Positions 24,901 through 33,429 are shown, counted from the first letter of the stretch. The stretch: DNA of 64,000 nt from Castor canadensis (GCF_047511655.1 NC_133390.1:162104583-162168582), one strand, 5' to 3'. The notes: a model not told the origin generated them from the letters alone. Translations and numbers: made by a program.

Positions 24901-27900
24901 TGTGTGGGGTGAAGTGTAGAGGGCTCTTATTCCTTAGTGATGCCATTAAACAAGTGTAGAAGCACCAGCTTAGCCTCTCTGTCACAGTGCCATTCATTAC
25001 TCACATGTTGTCTTTGGTTATTTTACCCCCATATACACTTTTTGTTTACAAATCATCTCTTGGACTCTTAGTCTCCTAAAAAAGGTGAGTCTTTTTTTAG
25101 AGTCCATATACATATGAACTAAGAGCCTCAAAGTAGATAGAAGGGAAGCACATGTGAGAAGATGGACTAAAGGGAGAAGAACATTACTGGAGTAATATCT
25201 GCCTACTACATCATGTGTGTTGCTACTAAATGGTGACCCTAAGCCGTGCACTGCCAGTAAGTTTGTTTGGGAACTGTAAACTAAGCCCTCTTACTCATTT
25301 GATCACTGGATGAGTGTCACAGACTTGTTCATTGATTTTTCTCTCACTCCCTCGCCAACAGCTGATGACAGTGCGGACTATTACAGGAAATATCTACTAT
25401 GCAAGGTCCGGAACAAAAATTGTTGGGAAGGTTCATGAAAAGTTCACTCTGATTGATGGCATTCGAGTTGCAACAGGCTCCTACAGGTACATTTCTAAAG
25501 GTGCATTGCTTATTCCTAAACTCTTCCAAGGAGGCATGTCACCCCAAGGTAAATGCTGTTCCTCTGAGTGAAAGCCTTTGTGCTCAGCATTCCTGTGGGT
25601 GCACAGGAGTGTGTGAGTTGGCTCAGCACAGCCCCTTTCTGTGGAGGTGGTTGGCCTGGGAGTCACGTCACCTGCTCTGGTGACAAAAATAAAATGCAGA
25701 GCTTATACTAGCCTCGAGATCACATAGTCAGCGAGCTCTGATTCAAGCCTTGTCTTGGCCTGTGGGGGACTAATTGGGAGTTAACAGTGACACACGTGGC
25801 CTTGAAGCATGGTTTCTTGGGGGTGTGGGCCCCACTTGCCCCCTCACTTAAAATCTACTTGAAATCTACTGCTTCAGTCTAGAAAGTCCTGTTTCAGACC
25901 CACCTTGGATGTCTTACTTTGGCAGTAGTCTCTTCAGGGAAACTGAGTGGAGGGGAGGGAGCATGAGTGGTTAACACTGGAAATTGTGCTGTTTTACTCA
26001 TGTGACTTCATGGTTGTGTGCTTCGTGCCTCTCCATTGGTTGTCCCATGGCATGTGTGAGGCTAATGAGTCTACAGAGTGTAGAAAACTCCACTTTTGAA
26101 GACCCATATGTTCCCTGAGCGATAATTCCATTTGTGGCAGATGAGGCATTAAGACAAAGAAGTACTTCATACTTTCCTTTCCAAATAATATCATTGTTTA
26201 GAACAGAATTAGAACTCTCTTGACTTCCTTTTGTAAGATGTATATAAATATCAGGAGGAAATAAAAATTTTCATCCAAGGTGGGATTTAGTCATACTAAC
26301 AAAACTTAGCTCCAATTATTTTTTGACTGTTCTTTGGCTGTTCTAAAATCTAAAAATATAAAAATTCCCCTCTGCAAATGAGCTGTACCACTACTTATGA
26401 CTTTAACAGCTTCCATGTGTTAGGACATGTTATAGTGTTGGTGTGGGTAGCTACTTTGTTTGTCTTACCTTGTTGAGGATTTTTAAAAGCATCTTTCTCA
26501 GGCTTTGAAGGCAGATCTTAGGTAACATTTGCATTAGTCAGGGTTCTTGGCTGCAGAGGGAGTATTTTTTGTTTTTTTGTTTGTTTTGGTACTGGGTTTT
26601 GAACTCAGGGGCTACACCTTAAGCCATTCCACCAGCCCTTTTTTGTAATGGGGTTTTCAAGATAGGGTCTCGTGAACTATTTGCCCGGGTTGGCTTTGAA
26701 CCGCAATCCTGATTTCTGCCTCTTGAGTAGCTAGGATTACAGGCGTGAGCATCTGGCTCAGAGGCAGAGTTTGAAACTATGTTTTAGGATCTCTAATTAA
26801 AGCATCCTACCTCTGGTACAGTCTCTATCAGTGGAGTAACTGCAAGTGTCAGGAAGCTAATTTACCAACTCAGAACGTGGTAAAAACCATTGGTTTTCAG
26901 CTCCTCTTGACCTGGGGGCCAGACATTTATCAGAACCCTATCTCCCCATTCTTTTCTCTGGCTGATCTTTATTCTCAAGCAGGCTCTCCCTTTGAAGGGA
27001 AAGACCCTGGCTTAAATATACAGCCTTTAGTAACTGTCTCCCACAGAGAGACTTTCTCACAGCAATGGTATTTGGTCTTCTTACTTTTTGTTATATACAT
27101 ATATACATCTCTTAAGACTTAAAATATAAACATATATTAAGACACTGCATTATACATGTGTGGTTTTTTGTTTTTGTTTTTTGTTTTGGCTGTACTGGGG
27201 CCTGAACTTAGGGCATTGCGCTTGCTGAGGAAGCACTCTACCACTTGAGCCCACCTCTAGTCCAAAGTTGGGACTCTTATATGGCAGGATATCTGAGCTT
27301 TAGCATTCAGGTTGACAGTAAGTAACTGAAATTCCTCATTCTTACTTGCTTCTGTGGTTTGTTTTAAATCCTTCAGTTTTACCTGGTCAGATGGCAAATT
27401 AAACAGCAGTAACTTGGTAATTCTGTCTGGCCAAGTGGTTGAACACTTTGACCTGGAGTTCCGGATCTTGTACGCCCAGTCGAAGCCCATCAGCTCCAAA
27501 CTCCTGTCCAGTTTCCGGATCAGCGGCAAGTTTGACCATCTCGTTGACTGGAAGCCACAGTCCAAGGAGCTCACGCTGGGCAACCTGCTACGCATGCGGC
27601 TGGCCAGACTGTCCAGTACGCCCAAGAAGACCCACCCCAGCCTGGAGGCACCTGTGGAAGGCAAGGGCGGGACTAAGCGCCATGACTCCGAGTCCTCCAC
27701 CATCAGTGAGGAGGACTACTTCCACAGCCACAAGGACGAACTGGAGGACAACAAGGCCGTGAATGTCGCCACCCAAACAGAGTCAGGAGAGGAGCCAGCT
27801 GTAGTGAGTGTGAGCGAGGCGGGAACGCAAACCAGCTCCAGCACCACCTGTGCCGGGACCCAAACTGCAGTCTCCACCCGGGCAGCAAGCTCCCAGACCA

Positions 27901-28364
27901 TGGTGTGGTCCAGGGCCACCACCACGCAGACTGACCCGGAGGAGATCGGGCTCCTTTCTCAGGGAACTCAGTCTAAAGAAGGATCACCTGTGTCAAAGAT
28001 GTCTGTGTCAAGGTCTTCCAGTTTGAAGTCATCCTCCTCTTTGTCTTCCCAGGGCTCTGTGGCCAGCTCTGTTGGCTCCCATACTTCTCTGAGAGCCACT
28101 GACCTCCACAATCCTGGATACCCCAAGTACCTGGGCATCCCCCAGCTGGATCTGTGCCTGAGGGACTCATTCAGAAACTTGAATCAAGAGCGACAGTTTC
28201 TCTTCACTGGCATCAGGTCCCGACTCAATCACATGCTGACCATGCTGTCTAAGAGGACAGTCTTTACCGAAAACTATCTTAGCTTTAGTCCTGGGAATTA
28301 TACCAGAGCATCAGTGAACCTGGTTGCTATTAGAGACATACCACTGTACCCTTCCTATCAGTGA
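6518..28364 (+). CDS. FAM83D: FAM83D (CHICA), complete gene in four coding exons
   Basis: Joining 6518-6997, 20514-20681, 25362-25486 and 27377-28364 gives an open 586-residue protein closely matching mammalian FAM83D (about 585 aa). The start ATG has the strong context gccgccATGg. Residues 1 to about 300 form the DUF1669 (PLD-like, catalytically inactive) domain that binds casein kinase 1. HEKFTLID at 241-248 is the decayed HKD-like site. Asp248 and Phe282 appear to correspond to human Asp249/Phe283, reported as needed for CK1-alpha binding. The C-terminal half (about 300-586) looks disordered and Ser/Thr-rich, with TQT motifs at 390, 408, 419 and 441 that fit dynein light chain (DYNLL1) binding. 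FAM83D is a spindle protein that partners HMMR, KIF22 and DYNLL1 and brings CK1-alpha to the mitotic spindle for positioning. No frameshift or early stop was found. Confidence 0.97.
8570..9220 (-). repeat. Ancient L2 LINE 3' part, antisense, split by a SINE
   Basis: + strand text such as 'CAGTGCCTACTGTGTATCAC' and 'GGGGAGCCATTGGCAGTTTA' is the complement of typical L2 3' sequence. A younger B1-like SINE (8,938-9,065) sits inside it. Decayed and non-coding. Confidence 0.6.
8938..9065 (+). repeat. B1-like SINE (single monomer)
   Basis: Complete 7SL-derived monomer from 'GGAGCTTGGTGTGGTGGTAT' to an AAAGAAAG-type tail. It is inserted in an L2 relic. Confidence 0.85.
9380..9565 (-). repeat. MIR element, antisense
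   Basis: Contains the antisense MIR core ('TTTTACAGATGATGGAATTG', then 'GAGGCATGGAGAAG' and the 'GGAGCCAGGACT' end). Confidence 0.7.
9815..10010 (-). repeat. MIR element, antisense
   Basis: The core 'AAGTTAAGTAACTTGCCCAG' is an almost perfect antisense MIR segment, with flanking 'ATCTCACATAACCCTCCCAA'. Confidence 0.8.
10145..10903 (-). mobile_element. LINE-1 3' end, 5'-truncated, minus strand
   Basis: Read on the minus strand: the C-terminal coding part of L1 ORF2 (open from 10,917 to 10,588), then a 3' UTR that ends near 10,145 with the 'GAAATGACCCAAACAATGTA' style end shared with the + strand copy near 60,030. It is cut off at its 5' side, where a composite SINE begins. Non-autonomous because most of ORF2 is missing. 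Confidence 0.85.
10588..10917 (-). pseudogene. L1 ORF2 C-terminal remnant
   Basis: An open 109-codon stretch with the familiar L1 ORF2p C-terminus: '[18 protein letters not shown]', '[16 protein letters not shown]' and 'MFSLICGL' before the stop. Reverse transcriptase and endonuclease domains are absent. The open frame suggests a fairly recent copy. The first few codons probably come from the neighbouring SINE junction. Confidence 0.85.
10904..11205 (-). repeat. Composite SINE: two B1-like monomers plus ID-like tail, antisense
   Basis: Antisense ID module ('GTTTGAACTCAGGGCCTCC...TAAGCCATGCCTCCAGCCC' pattern), then two antisense B1-like monomers ending at 'GAGCCACTGTACCTGGCC'. It abuts the truncated end of the L1 fragment. 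Confidence 0.85.
12230..12356 (+). repeat. L2-like relic
   Basis: Text resembling the sense L2 3' region ('CCTCTGCCTGGAAGTGCTGC'). It is interrupted by a SINE at 12,357 and perhaps resumes after it. Weak call. Confidence 0.4.
12357..12464 (-). repeat. B1-like SINE, antisense, with target-site duplication
   Basis: Monomer from 'TTTTTTGAGACAGGGTCTTG' to 'GTGGTGCTCA'. The flanks GCTATTCCTGGCTTC (12,342-12,356) and GCCATTCCTGGTTTC (12,465-12,479) match at 13 of 15 positions. Confidence 0.9.
12838..12990 (-). repeat. hAT-type MITE relic (MER20-like)
   Basis: 'CACTGTTGGCATTTGAGGCT', 'GGATAATTCCTTGTCCTGGG' and 'TTGCACTGTAGGATGCCGAG' follow a familiar non-autonomous hAT-Charlie consensus. The family name is from memory and unsure. 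Confidence 0.5.
13010..13145 (+). repeat. Old L1M 3' end
   Basis: 'TGGCAATGGTTGTGTCACAT', 'TGTACACTTAATTAAGATGG' and a short A tail resemble the 3' end of old mammalian L1. Confidence 0.6.
13330..13570 (-). repeat. Old L1M fragment, antisense
   Basis: 'ATAGCATTAAGTACATTCCC', 'ATCCATTGCCACTCAATATT' and 'AAACTCTGTGACC' follow the well-known antisense L1M 3' UTR pattern. Confidence 0.65.
13698..13825 (+). repeat. B1-like SINE with perfect target-site duplication
   Basis: Monomer with 'GGTGGCACAGGCTTGTAACC' and a CAAA-rich tail. AAAAAATCTTGA occurs at 13,686-13,697 and 13,826-13,837 (12/12). Confidence 0.9.
13850..14180 (+). repeat. Old L1M fragment, split by an ID-like SINE
   Basis: 'TTTATCCACTAACCTAATAA' before and 'CATGGCTATCAGTAGAGACA' after the inserted SINE follow the sense old-L1 ORF2/3' UTR pattern. 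Confidence 0.55.
13930..14015 (-). repeat. ID-like SINE, antisense
   Basis: 'TTTGAACTCAGGGCCTCATG...GCTTGAGCCACTCTACCAGCC' pattern, a lone tRNA-derived module inside an old L1. It carries degenerate B- and A-boxes on the minus strand. Confidence 0.85.
14808..14898 (+). repeat. ID-like SINE
   Basis: 'AGTAGTAGAGCACCTGCCTA' (A-box region) and 'GAGTTCAAACCCCAGTACTG' (B-box region) with an A-rich end. Confidence 0.88.
15520..15720 (-). repeat. MIR element, antisense
   Basis: Diverged antisense MIR: 'GGATAGGTAGTGTTATCTGC', 'ATTACAGAAGCC', 'GGAGCCAGGATGCAGGTCCA'. Confidence 0.6.
17560..18365 (+). repeat. L2 3' region, sense, decayed
   Basis: 'CTCAGATGCCACCTCCCCCA' and 'GGAAGCCTCCTGCCTCTTAC', followed by 'TGTGCCTGGTGTAGGGCC', match the order of the L2 3' end. 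Part of the left end may be unrelated sequence. Confidence 0.5.
18370..18555 (-). repeat. MIR element, antisense
   Basis: A strong MIR core: 'GGGGAAACTAAGGCTGAGAG' and 'AACTTGCCCAGGGTCACACA', then 'GCAAAGCTGGGTC'. Confidence 0.85.
18680..18762 (-). repeat. ID-like SINE, antisense
   Basis: 'GCTGGGGATTGAACCTAGGG...GTACCACTTGAGCCACCC' pattern, flanked by TTTATTT-like direct repeats. Confidence 0.85.
20514..20681 (+). CDS. FAM83D: FAM83D coding exon 2
   Basis: 56 codons (residues 161-216) in phase 0 on both sides, acceptor CTCGTAG and donor GTTTGT. It encodes the core beta-alpha unit of DUF1669 ('[15 protein letters not shown]', '[16 protein letters not shown]'), ending at ...VHPEQEK. The donor GTTTGTGG is weaker than the usual GTRAGT. 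Confidence 0.96.
20820..21355 (+). repeat. Old L1M 3' region, sense
   Basis: 'TATTCAGCCATCAAAAGGAA', 'CCACATACTATATGATTTCA' and 'GGTGAATTGTATGGTGTGTG' are classic sense L1M ORF2 to 3' UTR phrases. No open frame remains. Confidence 0.75.
21510..21745 (-). repeat. MIR element, antisense
   Basis: 'GGAGTTCCTGCTCTGTCCCA', 'CTTACAACAGCCCTGTCAGG' and 'GACACAGAGAGCCC' match the antisense MIR order. Confidence 0.65.
22895..23060 (+). repeat. L2 3' relic, sense
   Basis: 'CATCACCTCCTCCAGGAAGT' is the L2 'CACCTCCTCAGAGAGGCC' segment, diverged. It runs into an AC/T-rich end. Confidence 0.5.
23190..23505 (+). repeat. Composite SINE: two B1-like monomers plus ID-like tail
   Basis: Same architecture as the copy at 3,923, including the linker 'AATAACTAAAGCAAAAAGGA' and a degraded ID module ending in A8. 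It lies within or beside an old antisense L1. Confidence 0.85.
23540..24500 (-). repeat. Old L1M fragments, antisense
   Basis: 'AAATGGAATCACACAATATG', 'AATATTGCATGGTATGGTTG' and 'ATGAATAAAGTTGCTATGAA' are characteristic antisense L1 ORF2/3' UTR phrases. 'TCAGAGTTGCAAAGCCCATA' upstream belongs to the same old family. Confidence 0.7.
25362..25486 (+). CDS. FAM83D: FAM83D coding exon 3
   Basis: 125 nt encoding residues 217-257 and two bases of Ser258, acceptor CCAACAG and donor GTACAT. It encodes '[15 protein letters not shown]' and HEKFTLIDG. The His and Lys of the ancestral PLD motif remain, but the site is not a complete HKD pair, in line with FAM83 proteins being non-enzymatic scaffolds. 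Asp248 lies at the end of the motif. Confidence 0.96.
26565..26765 (-). repeat. Composite SINE: one B1-like monomer plus ID-like tail, antisense
   Basis: Antisense ID module ('GTACTGGGTTTTGAACTCAG', 'TAAGCCATTCCACCAGCCC') then one antisense B1-like monomer. The flanks are similar (GGCTGCAGAGGGAGT and GGCTCAGAGGCAGAGT). Confidence 0.88.
27165..27262 (-). repeat. ID-like SINE, antisense
   Basis: T/G-rich tail, then 'GGCATTGCGCTTGCTGAGGA' and 'CACTTGAGCCCACCTC', a tRNA-derived module about 110 bp upstream of exon 4. Confidence 0.82.
27377..28364 (+). CDS. FAM83D: FAM83D coding exon 4 (terminal)
   Basis: The acceptor CTTCAG completes Ser258 with the exon's first base. 328 further codons run to the TGA at 28,362-28,364. 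It encodes the end of DUF1669 with Phe282 in 'VVEHFDLEF', a basic/Ser segment, the acidic '[12 protein letters not shown]', four TQT motifs plus related SQT and TQS, a Ser-rich tract (461-489) and the conserved end '[22 protein letters not shown]' (shortened: [10 protein letters not shown]...FTEN) through ...LYPSYQ. Confidence 0.97.
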
Positions 28365-28795
28365 CTCCTCCTGTCTGTGCTATCAGACCTTCTTGCCTTA
28401 ACAAACATCACACCTCCTGGATTCCCTCTCTTTCACCTGACTTTTGGTCCCCTTGGCTGTCTTTGAACTCTGTCCTGCACATTCTTTTACATGGATTCTG
28501 CACATTGTTGCATGCTTTTATTTTTGTCCTGTAGAAACTAGGTTTAATGGTTTAAACACTATGGGTATGGTTTTTTGCACAATTTTAATATTGATATCAC
28601 TTAAAAAGAATATTTTGTTATCTTAAGGTTAATGGGTAGGAGAGAAATGTTCTGTTTTCTTTATTTGTGTGCTATTTGCACCATTTTTTAAAATCAAAAT
28701 TCTACTTGGAAAAACAAAACTGTTTTTCTATTTAAAATATCTGTGTTGTTAGCATTAGATAAATATAAACAACTTTTGTTTGTAAATTATCTAGA
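28365..28795 (+). other. FAM83D: FAM83D 3' UTR (end estimated)
   Basis: About 430 nt of AU-rich, SINE-free sequence after the stop. It ends at a non-canonical hexamer pair GATAAA/AATATA (28,758-28,767) followed by the U/GU-rich 'AACAACTTTTGTTTG'. No AATAAA or ATTAAA occurs here, so the 3' end is a best guess. Confidence 0.5.
28758..28767 (+). terminator. FAM83D: Candidate variant poly(A) signal of FAM83D
   Basis: Overlapping variant hexamers GATAAA (28,758-28,763) and AATATA (28,762-28,767) with a U/GU-rich element 10-20 nt downstream. Confidence 0.4.
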
Positions 28796-28837
28796 TTATA
28801 ATAGGAAAAAAATACATCTACTTAAAAGTTAGAAGAT

Positions 28838-28924
28838 GAACTGGGGCCTAGATCAAGTGGCAAACCACTACCTAGCAAGTGTGAGACCCTGAGTTCAAAT
28901 CCAAGTAGCATACACACACACACA
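28838..28924 (+). repeat. ID-like SINE with CA-repeat tail
   Basis: 'GATCAAGTGGCAAACCACTA' and 'GAGTTCAAATCCAAGTAGCA' form the tRNA-derived module. Its tail is (CA)n at about 28,911-28,924. Confidence 0.82.
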
Positions 28925-29599
28925 AAAGACAACATAAAGCTGGTAGTGGTCATGCCATCCTGGCATGGCGAAGACCAATATTACTCTGTGTTTGAATGAG
29001 GAACCTTGCCCACAGTAGCAAGTCTTTGCAAAAAAAGCCTGAGTTATTTCAATGACGACCTGGGCTCTCTGCTTGTCTCTCAAAGGAGTCTTGGTGTACA
29101 TTCCTGGAATCCTGCCTGACATAAATTCTAGGGGCCCCATGGGCCTCATTTCATCAGATGGGTGTATCATATGCAGTGATTTAGCAATCTTATATCCCAG
29201 AGTAGAGGCAAGAGAGGACACTGACAATTATCCCAGATTCCTCGTCCAGTGGCAGCCAATGTAACTAGTTTCTACATCCTGCTGATCAGGGTCGGTATGG
29301 CTGTGGAATCTTGTTCTTGTCCAGTCTTATTCACCTGTTCAGACAAAAGGAAGAGTTAAACCATGGCTTCCTCCTGGCTTGCTAGAGCAGAAAAGTGTAT
29401 AATAGGGAGGGTGTTGTCTGCTGTGTAGAATGCTGATGTGCCTGGATGCAGAGCGCTCCTGCAGGTTTTCACGCATGTTCCAGAACTCCAGTGCCATGAC
29501 AGGTTATTTACTGGGTTAGTGCTGTGATCCTTGGCTGTGAAGCAAACTTGAAACTGGTCCATATCTGGCTATAAGCAACTCTGGGTTGAGCCTCAAATT

Positions 29600-29725
29600 C
29601 ATTATTATTTGAAGCAATTTATGGAGTTAGGCTCCTTTACATGTGCTACCTTAAATCCCCACAACAGTGTAGTAGAGAACTTCATAGGTTAGATAGGTAT
29701 TATCCAATTTTCAGATGAAACTGAG
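29600..29725 (-). repeat. MIR fragment, antisense, ended by an L1 insertion
   Basis: 'AGATAGGTATTATCCAATTT' and 'CAGATGAAACTGAGG' are the MIR core, broken exactly where the L1 poly-T begins. Confidence 0.6.
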
Positions 29726-30300
29726 GTTTTTTTTTTTTTTTCATTTTTATTAGCATATATTCATTATACGGGGGAATTCATTGTGACATTTCCAAATAGC
29801 CTTACATTGAACATTGGTTAGATCACCCCCTACCATTTCCTCCTCTCCCCATTTCAATCCCCTCCCCACTCCACTTAAAGCAATTGCAAGAGGTCTATTT
29901 CATATACGTATATGAAGTCCATCAGCCATATTCCCTCACCTCATATCCTCCATTCACCCTCCAACCTCCCACAAGTACCCCCCACACTGTACCTATTCTA
30001 CAGTCCTGTCTTTCATTTTTAATTCCAAAGTCAATGTTCAGAGGAGCTTCTTGATATATCCTTGCTGTGAGTCTACTTTACTTTGGTCAGTTCAGCCTTT
30101 TCCAGTGCTCTCCCTTACCCCTTCCCTCCCACCCCCCCATTATTCCATAGCTTTCAGGACCTATCGTTGTGTCCTCTACCTGTACAGTTGTCATATATTT
30201 CAATATTGTTGACTCTACCATTCTCTTTTCTCTTCCCTCCTCCCTGAGTTCCATAGAGTAGTTCCACTGTCACAAACCTGTTCTACATACAAATGGGGAC
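29726..30300 (-). mobile_element. LINE-1 3' UTR fragment, minus strand
   Basis: Starts with a T14 run (the poly-A tail on the minus strand). C/T-rich text such as 'TTAGCATATATTCATTATAC' and 'CCCCTACCATTTCCTCCTCT' then continues, a rodent-type L1 3' UTR with no ORF2 left. The right boundary is uncertain. Confidence 0.65.
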
Positions 30301-30507
30301 ACCTAACTTGAACTGCAGCAGTATGGCGGTGAACAGAAAGCAGAAATGTAGCCTTGTGAACAAATGTAGGTACAGATCCCTAATTTGTGACCATTTATTT
30401 TAATTTTGTTTGAAAATCTAACTGTGTTTATAGGATTATATGTAAAAAGTTCCATGTGTAGTTTTGGAAGTGCTGGATAAGTGCTGGATCAAACAAATTA
30501 CTTGACT

Positions 30508-30598
30508 TTTTTTTTTTTTGGTGGTACTGAGGATTGAACCCACGGCTTTACACATGCTAGGCAACTGCTTCACCACTTGAACCATACCCTTAACTCCT
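30508..30598 (-). repeat. ID-like SINE, antisense
   Basis: T14 tail, then 'GGTACTGAGGATTGAACCCA' and 'CACCACTTGAACCATACCC'. Confidence 0.85.
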
Positions 30599-30933
30599 GT
30601 GGATCAAGTAAATTGAAGCAGTGTTCTTTACTCAGACTACTCAGGAAATAAAGATGAGTGAATTTTTCAGCAGGTCAAATACCTGGCCTGTCACACACTT
30701 ACCTGGCCATACTGTCCTTTTTTTGTGAGCAGGACTCAAACCATTGTTCTCTGAGAGAAAGTGTCATTAACAATTATAAATAAGAACAATAGATACATGG
30801 AATCCTGAGAAAATGGCCCCATCTCTCAGAATGAGCAAAGCTTTTCTGGAACTTATATCTGGAAAGTTATTGTAGCTCATTTTCTCAGAGTGAAATCTGA
30901 GGGTCCCTGTGTCAGAATATACTGAGGTGCTTG

Positions 30934-31013
30934 GGGACTGGGTGTGTAGCTCAGTGGTAGAGTGTGTGCTTAGCGGGTGCAAGGCCCTGGAAAAAAAAAA
31001 AAAAGAAAAGAAA
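30934..31013 (+). repeat. ID-like SINE, classical type
   Basis: 'GGTGTGTAGCTCAGTGGTAG' is nearly the A-box of rodent ID/tRNA-Ala. It is shortened after 'GCAAGGCCCTGG' and joined to an A-rich tail. Confidence 0.85.
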
Positions 31014-31159
31014 CTGTTGCTTCCCAGAGGAGGGGAGGCAGAGTGTGACAGACCACATGCTTCAAAAATTACATTCTCTTTTATCAGGTGTCAGATGGTT
31101 ACCTGTATCCACCTGATGTCAGACTTGGCTATAAATATTTCAGCATGTATCTCTCCCTT

Positions 31160-31243
31160 TTTTCCCTTTAGTTCTGGGGACTAAACACAGGCCTCACACA
31201 GGCTAAGCATATAGTGCTATCACTGAGCTACATCCCCAACCAG
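31160..31243 (-). repeat. ID-like SINE, antisense, classical type
   Basis: 'GTTCTGGGGACTAAACACAG' and 'CACTGAGCTACATCCCCAAC' mirror the ID module. Confidence 0.8.
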
Positions 31244-32310
31244 CATATAGCTCTAAAAGACAACTCACTTAAAAAACCAAAACCACAATACCACTATCAC
31301 ATCCAAGCAACTTTGATAAAATGTTCTCAATGTCATCAAATAAATACTCAATGTTCAAATTCAGTTGTTTCATTTTTTTTTTCTTCCTGAAAGTTTGAGT
31401 TAGAGATCCCTATAAATTTCAGATCGACCCAGTCAGACTGCAAGGTTGATGTTCTTTTGTAAAACAAGGAAGGGGTTGAAGAGTTAGCCACCCCCTTAAG
31501 CAGGCAGTGGGGCTGGAGACTATCTCTTTTTTACTTATGGGATTTAAAATGACCAACAAGAAAGCCTAAGTTACAAAGTCATGTAAACTAAAAGTTACAG
31601 GAAGGAAAACCAAGGGCAGGGGATGCAAAACGCAGTCAGACATGAAGCTAAAGTGCATGCTGTGACATACTTCATGTAGGCTAACATGTAACTTTAAATT
31701 TTCTAGTAGCCAAGATAGTCAGGGCCACCAGTCAATGTCCACAAGAGTGAAGTAAATCCAGGAGCAGGATGAACAATTGTCCCTGGTACTAACAGAACGT
31801 GAGCAGTTGTTACAAGGATCTTGTCATTAAGATGATAGTCTCACACATTCTGAGACTCCCATCTTGGTAATAAACAATGACAGATCTTGGGATATACCCA
31901 GAGCCTGGACCCCACACAGGTAGTCGTTTGACGCTCTAGTGACGTGGACATATTCAGAGGTATTCCGTGAGAGGGGACTATGTACCTTATGCAGACGATG
32001 TTCAGGTAAGTATTGTTTCACTGGTGCCCCATACTTAGACAAGTGCCCCAGTTTGCCTGGCAAATTGGCCCAGTTTGCCTGGCAGATTTCCAGTTTGTCT
32101 CTTATTTCCAGGTCCCATCTGTGTAACACTCCCTTTCATTCTCAAAAGTGTCCCAGTTTTTTGACAATACGCAGAAAACACCTCCCAGACTTAAGGAGGC
32201 CTTTCCCAACCCATCCAGCTTCATAGTCACACACCCAGGCCAGAATCATGGGGCTCTCTGGTGTCTTCTCAGTAGAGTGCGTCACAGCTCTGCACTCAAA
32301 TCCTCCAAGC

Positions 32311-32402
32311 TGGGCTGGTGGAGTGGTTCAAGTAATAAGAGTGTCTGCCTAACAAGTGAGGCCCCGAGTTCAAACCCCAGTATTGCTAAAAAAAGAAAAA
32401 AT
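32311..32402 (+). repeat. ID-like SINE
   Basis: 'GTTCAAGTAATAAGAGTGTC' and 'GAGTTCAAACCCCAGTATTG', A-rich tail, short AAATCCT direct repeats on the flanks. Confidence 0.85.
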
Positions 32403-32571
32403 CCTTGAAAGCTAGGTGAACACTTTTGCTTATGCTAATGCACGTGTGATCTTGATCACTGGTGCGCAAGCCAACAAGTCAGACATGTTTATATATGCTA
32501 CCACAGTGGCAGAGGACTGGATTTTAGACTCTCAGTGGGCAATTCTGCAAAAGATCTTTCCATGCTGGTGA

Positions 32572-32597
32572 GGGGCGGGGCGGGGGGGGGGGGCGGT
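32572..32597 (+). repeat. G-rich tract with G-quadruplex potential
   Basis: Four G runs (4, 4, 12 and 2) separated by single C residues. The G12 run should be unstable and prone to sequencing error. Confidence 0.8.
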
Positions 32598-33078
32598 TGG
32601 TGTCAGCTAGCTGTCTGCTATGGCTTCAGGGAACCTACTCAAAGGTAGTTAACATTTTTTAGAAAGCTAGCAGTTCTAGCACACAGACTTGTCGATGGTT
32701 GCAATGGATATAGGTTATTTCTGCTTCATCTATCCATTTGAGACATTCTGTTCCCAACTCTCAGTCCATGTGATTCTAGTGAAGCTGACCATATCTGAAC
32801 CTGGGGGAAGGAATAACCTAGGCCTAAACCAATTAGCACATTGTTTTCCCTGGCCCTGGTGAGTGATTCAGGGAAGGATATTTGTGCCAGCTACAGAGAT
32901 TTTGTCAGGGAATTTAGGAAAGAGGTTTGATGGTTATGAGGATGTGACAGCTGGAAGTTGACATGGCCATGTTTACCACATTATGTCTGAGTCAGAAGGC
33001 AGCAGAACACGATATCAGAATATGTGTGCAGTTGTGTCTCAAAGTCACACTACTCTTGTATGTTTTAGTGGGTTGGGT

Positions 33079-33155
33079 CTCCTCCCTCCTTCCCTCCCTC
33101 CCTTCCTCCTTCCTTCCTTCCTTCCCTCTTTTCCCTCCTCTTCCTTCTCCTTCCA
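33079..33155 (+). repeat. Polypyrimidine (CCTT/CCCT) tract
   Basis: Near-pure C/T run built from TCCC, CTTC and TTCC units. No gene signal. Confidence 0.85.
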
Positions 33156-33429
33156 ATCTTGGAGTACCAAGATTGCTTAATGGACTGTCCACCTATCCCC
33201 TATCCCCAAGCTTTCCCCTTGTGTTGGTTAGGGTCTCTTAGCAGAACAGAAGTAATAGCATATTTATCTATATAGAATTATAAAAGAGGATTTATTAGAT
33301 TGGTTTACATGATCAGCACAGCCACATTCCAGGACTTGATCTTTTCTTTTTCCTGCCTCAAACTTAGGTGAGGGTAGCTGTTGTAACAGGTAAACCATGA
33401 TATTTCCAGAATTCATAATGATCTTCATT

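Larger units (their letters stand above)
20682..25361 (+). other. FAM83D: FAM83D intron 2
   Basis: A 4.7 kb intron. It contains old L1, MIR, L2 and one composite SINE. 21,745-22,890 and 24,500-25,350 hold nothing I can name. No additional exon was recognised. Confidence 0.9.
25487..27376 (+). other. FAM83D: FAM83D intron 3
   Basis: 1.9 kb, GTACAT...TTCAG. It carries two SINEs (26,565-26,765 and 27,160-27,265). 25,500-26,520 and 26,770-27,150 hold nothing else recognised. Confidence 0.9.

Noticed and set aside
27257-27703. Antisense 148-codon frame opposite FAM83D exon 4
   Set aside because: A shadow of the conserved sense frame, with no splice or family support.
29726-30300. Possible endogenous retrovirus LTR
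   Set aside because: No TG...CA ends, primer-binding site or polypurine tract were seen. The poly-T start and C/T-rich body fit an antisense L1 3' UTR better.
30934-31013. Possible tRNA gene (A-box and B-box-like motifs in many ID-like modules)
   Set aside because: All are SINE modules with A-rich tails, degenerate boxes and no cloverleaf pairing. They are tRNA-derived repeats, not tRNA genes.
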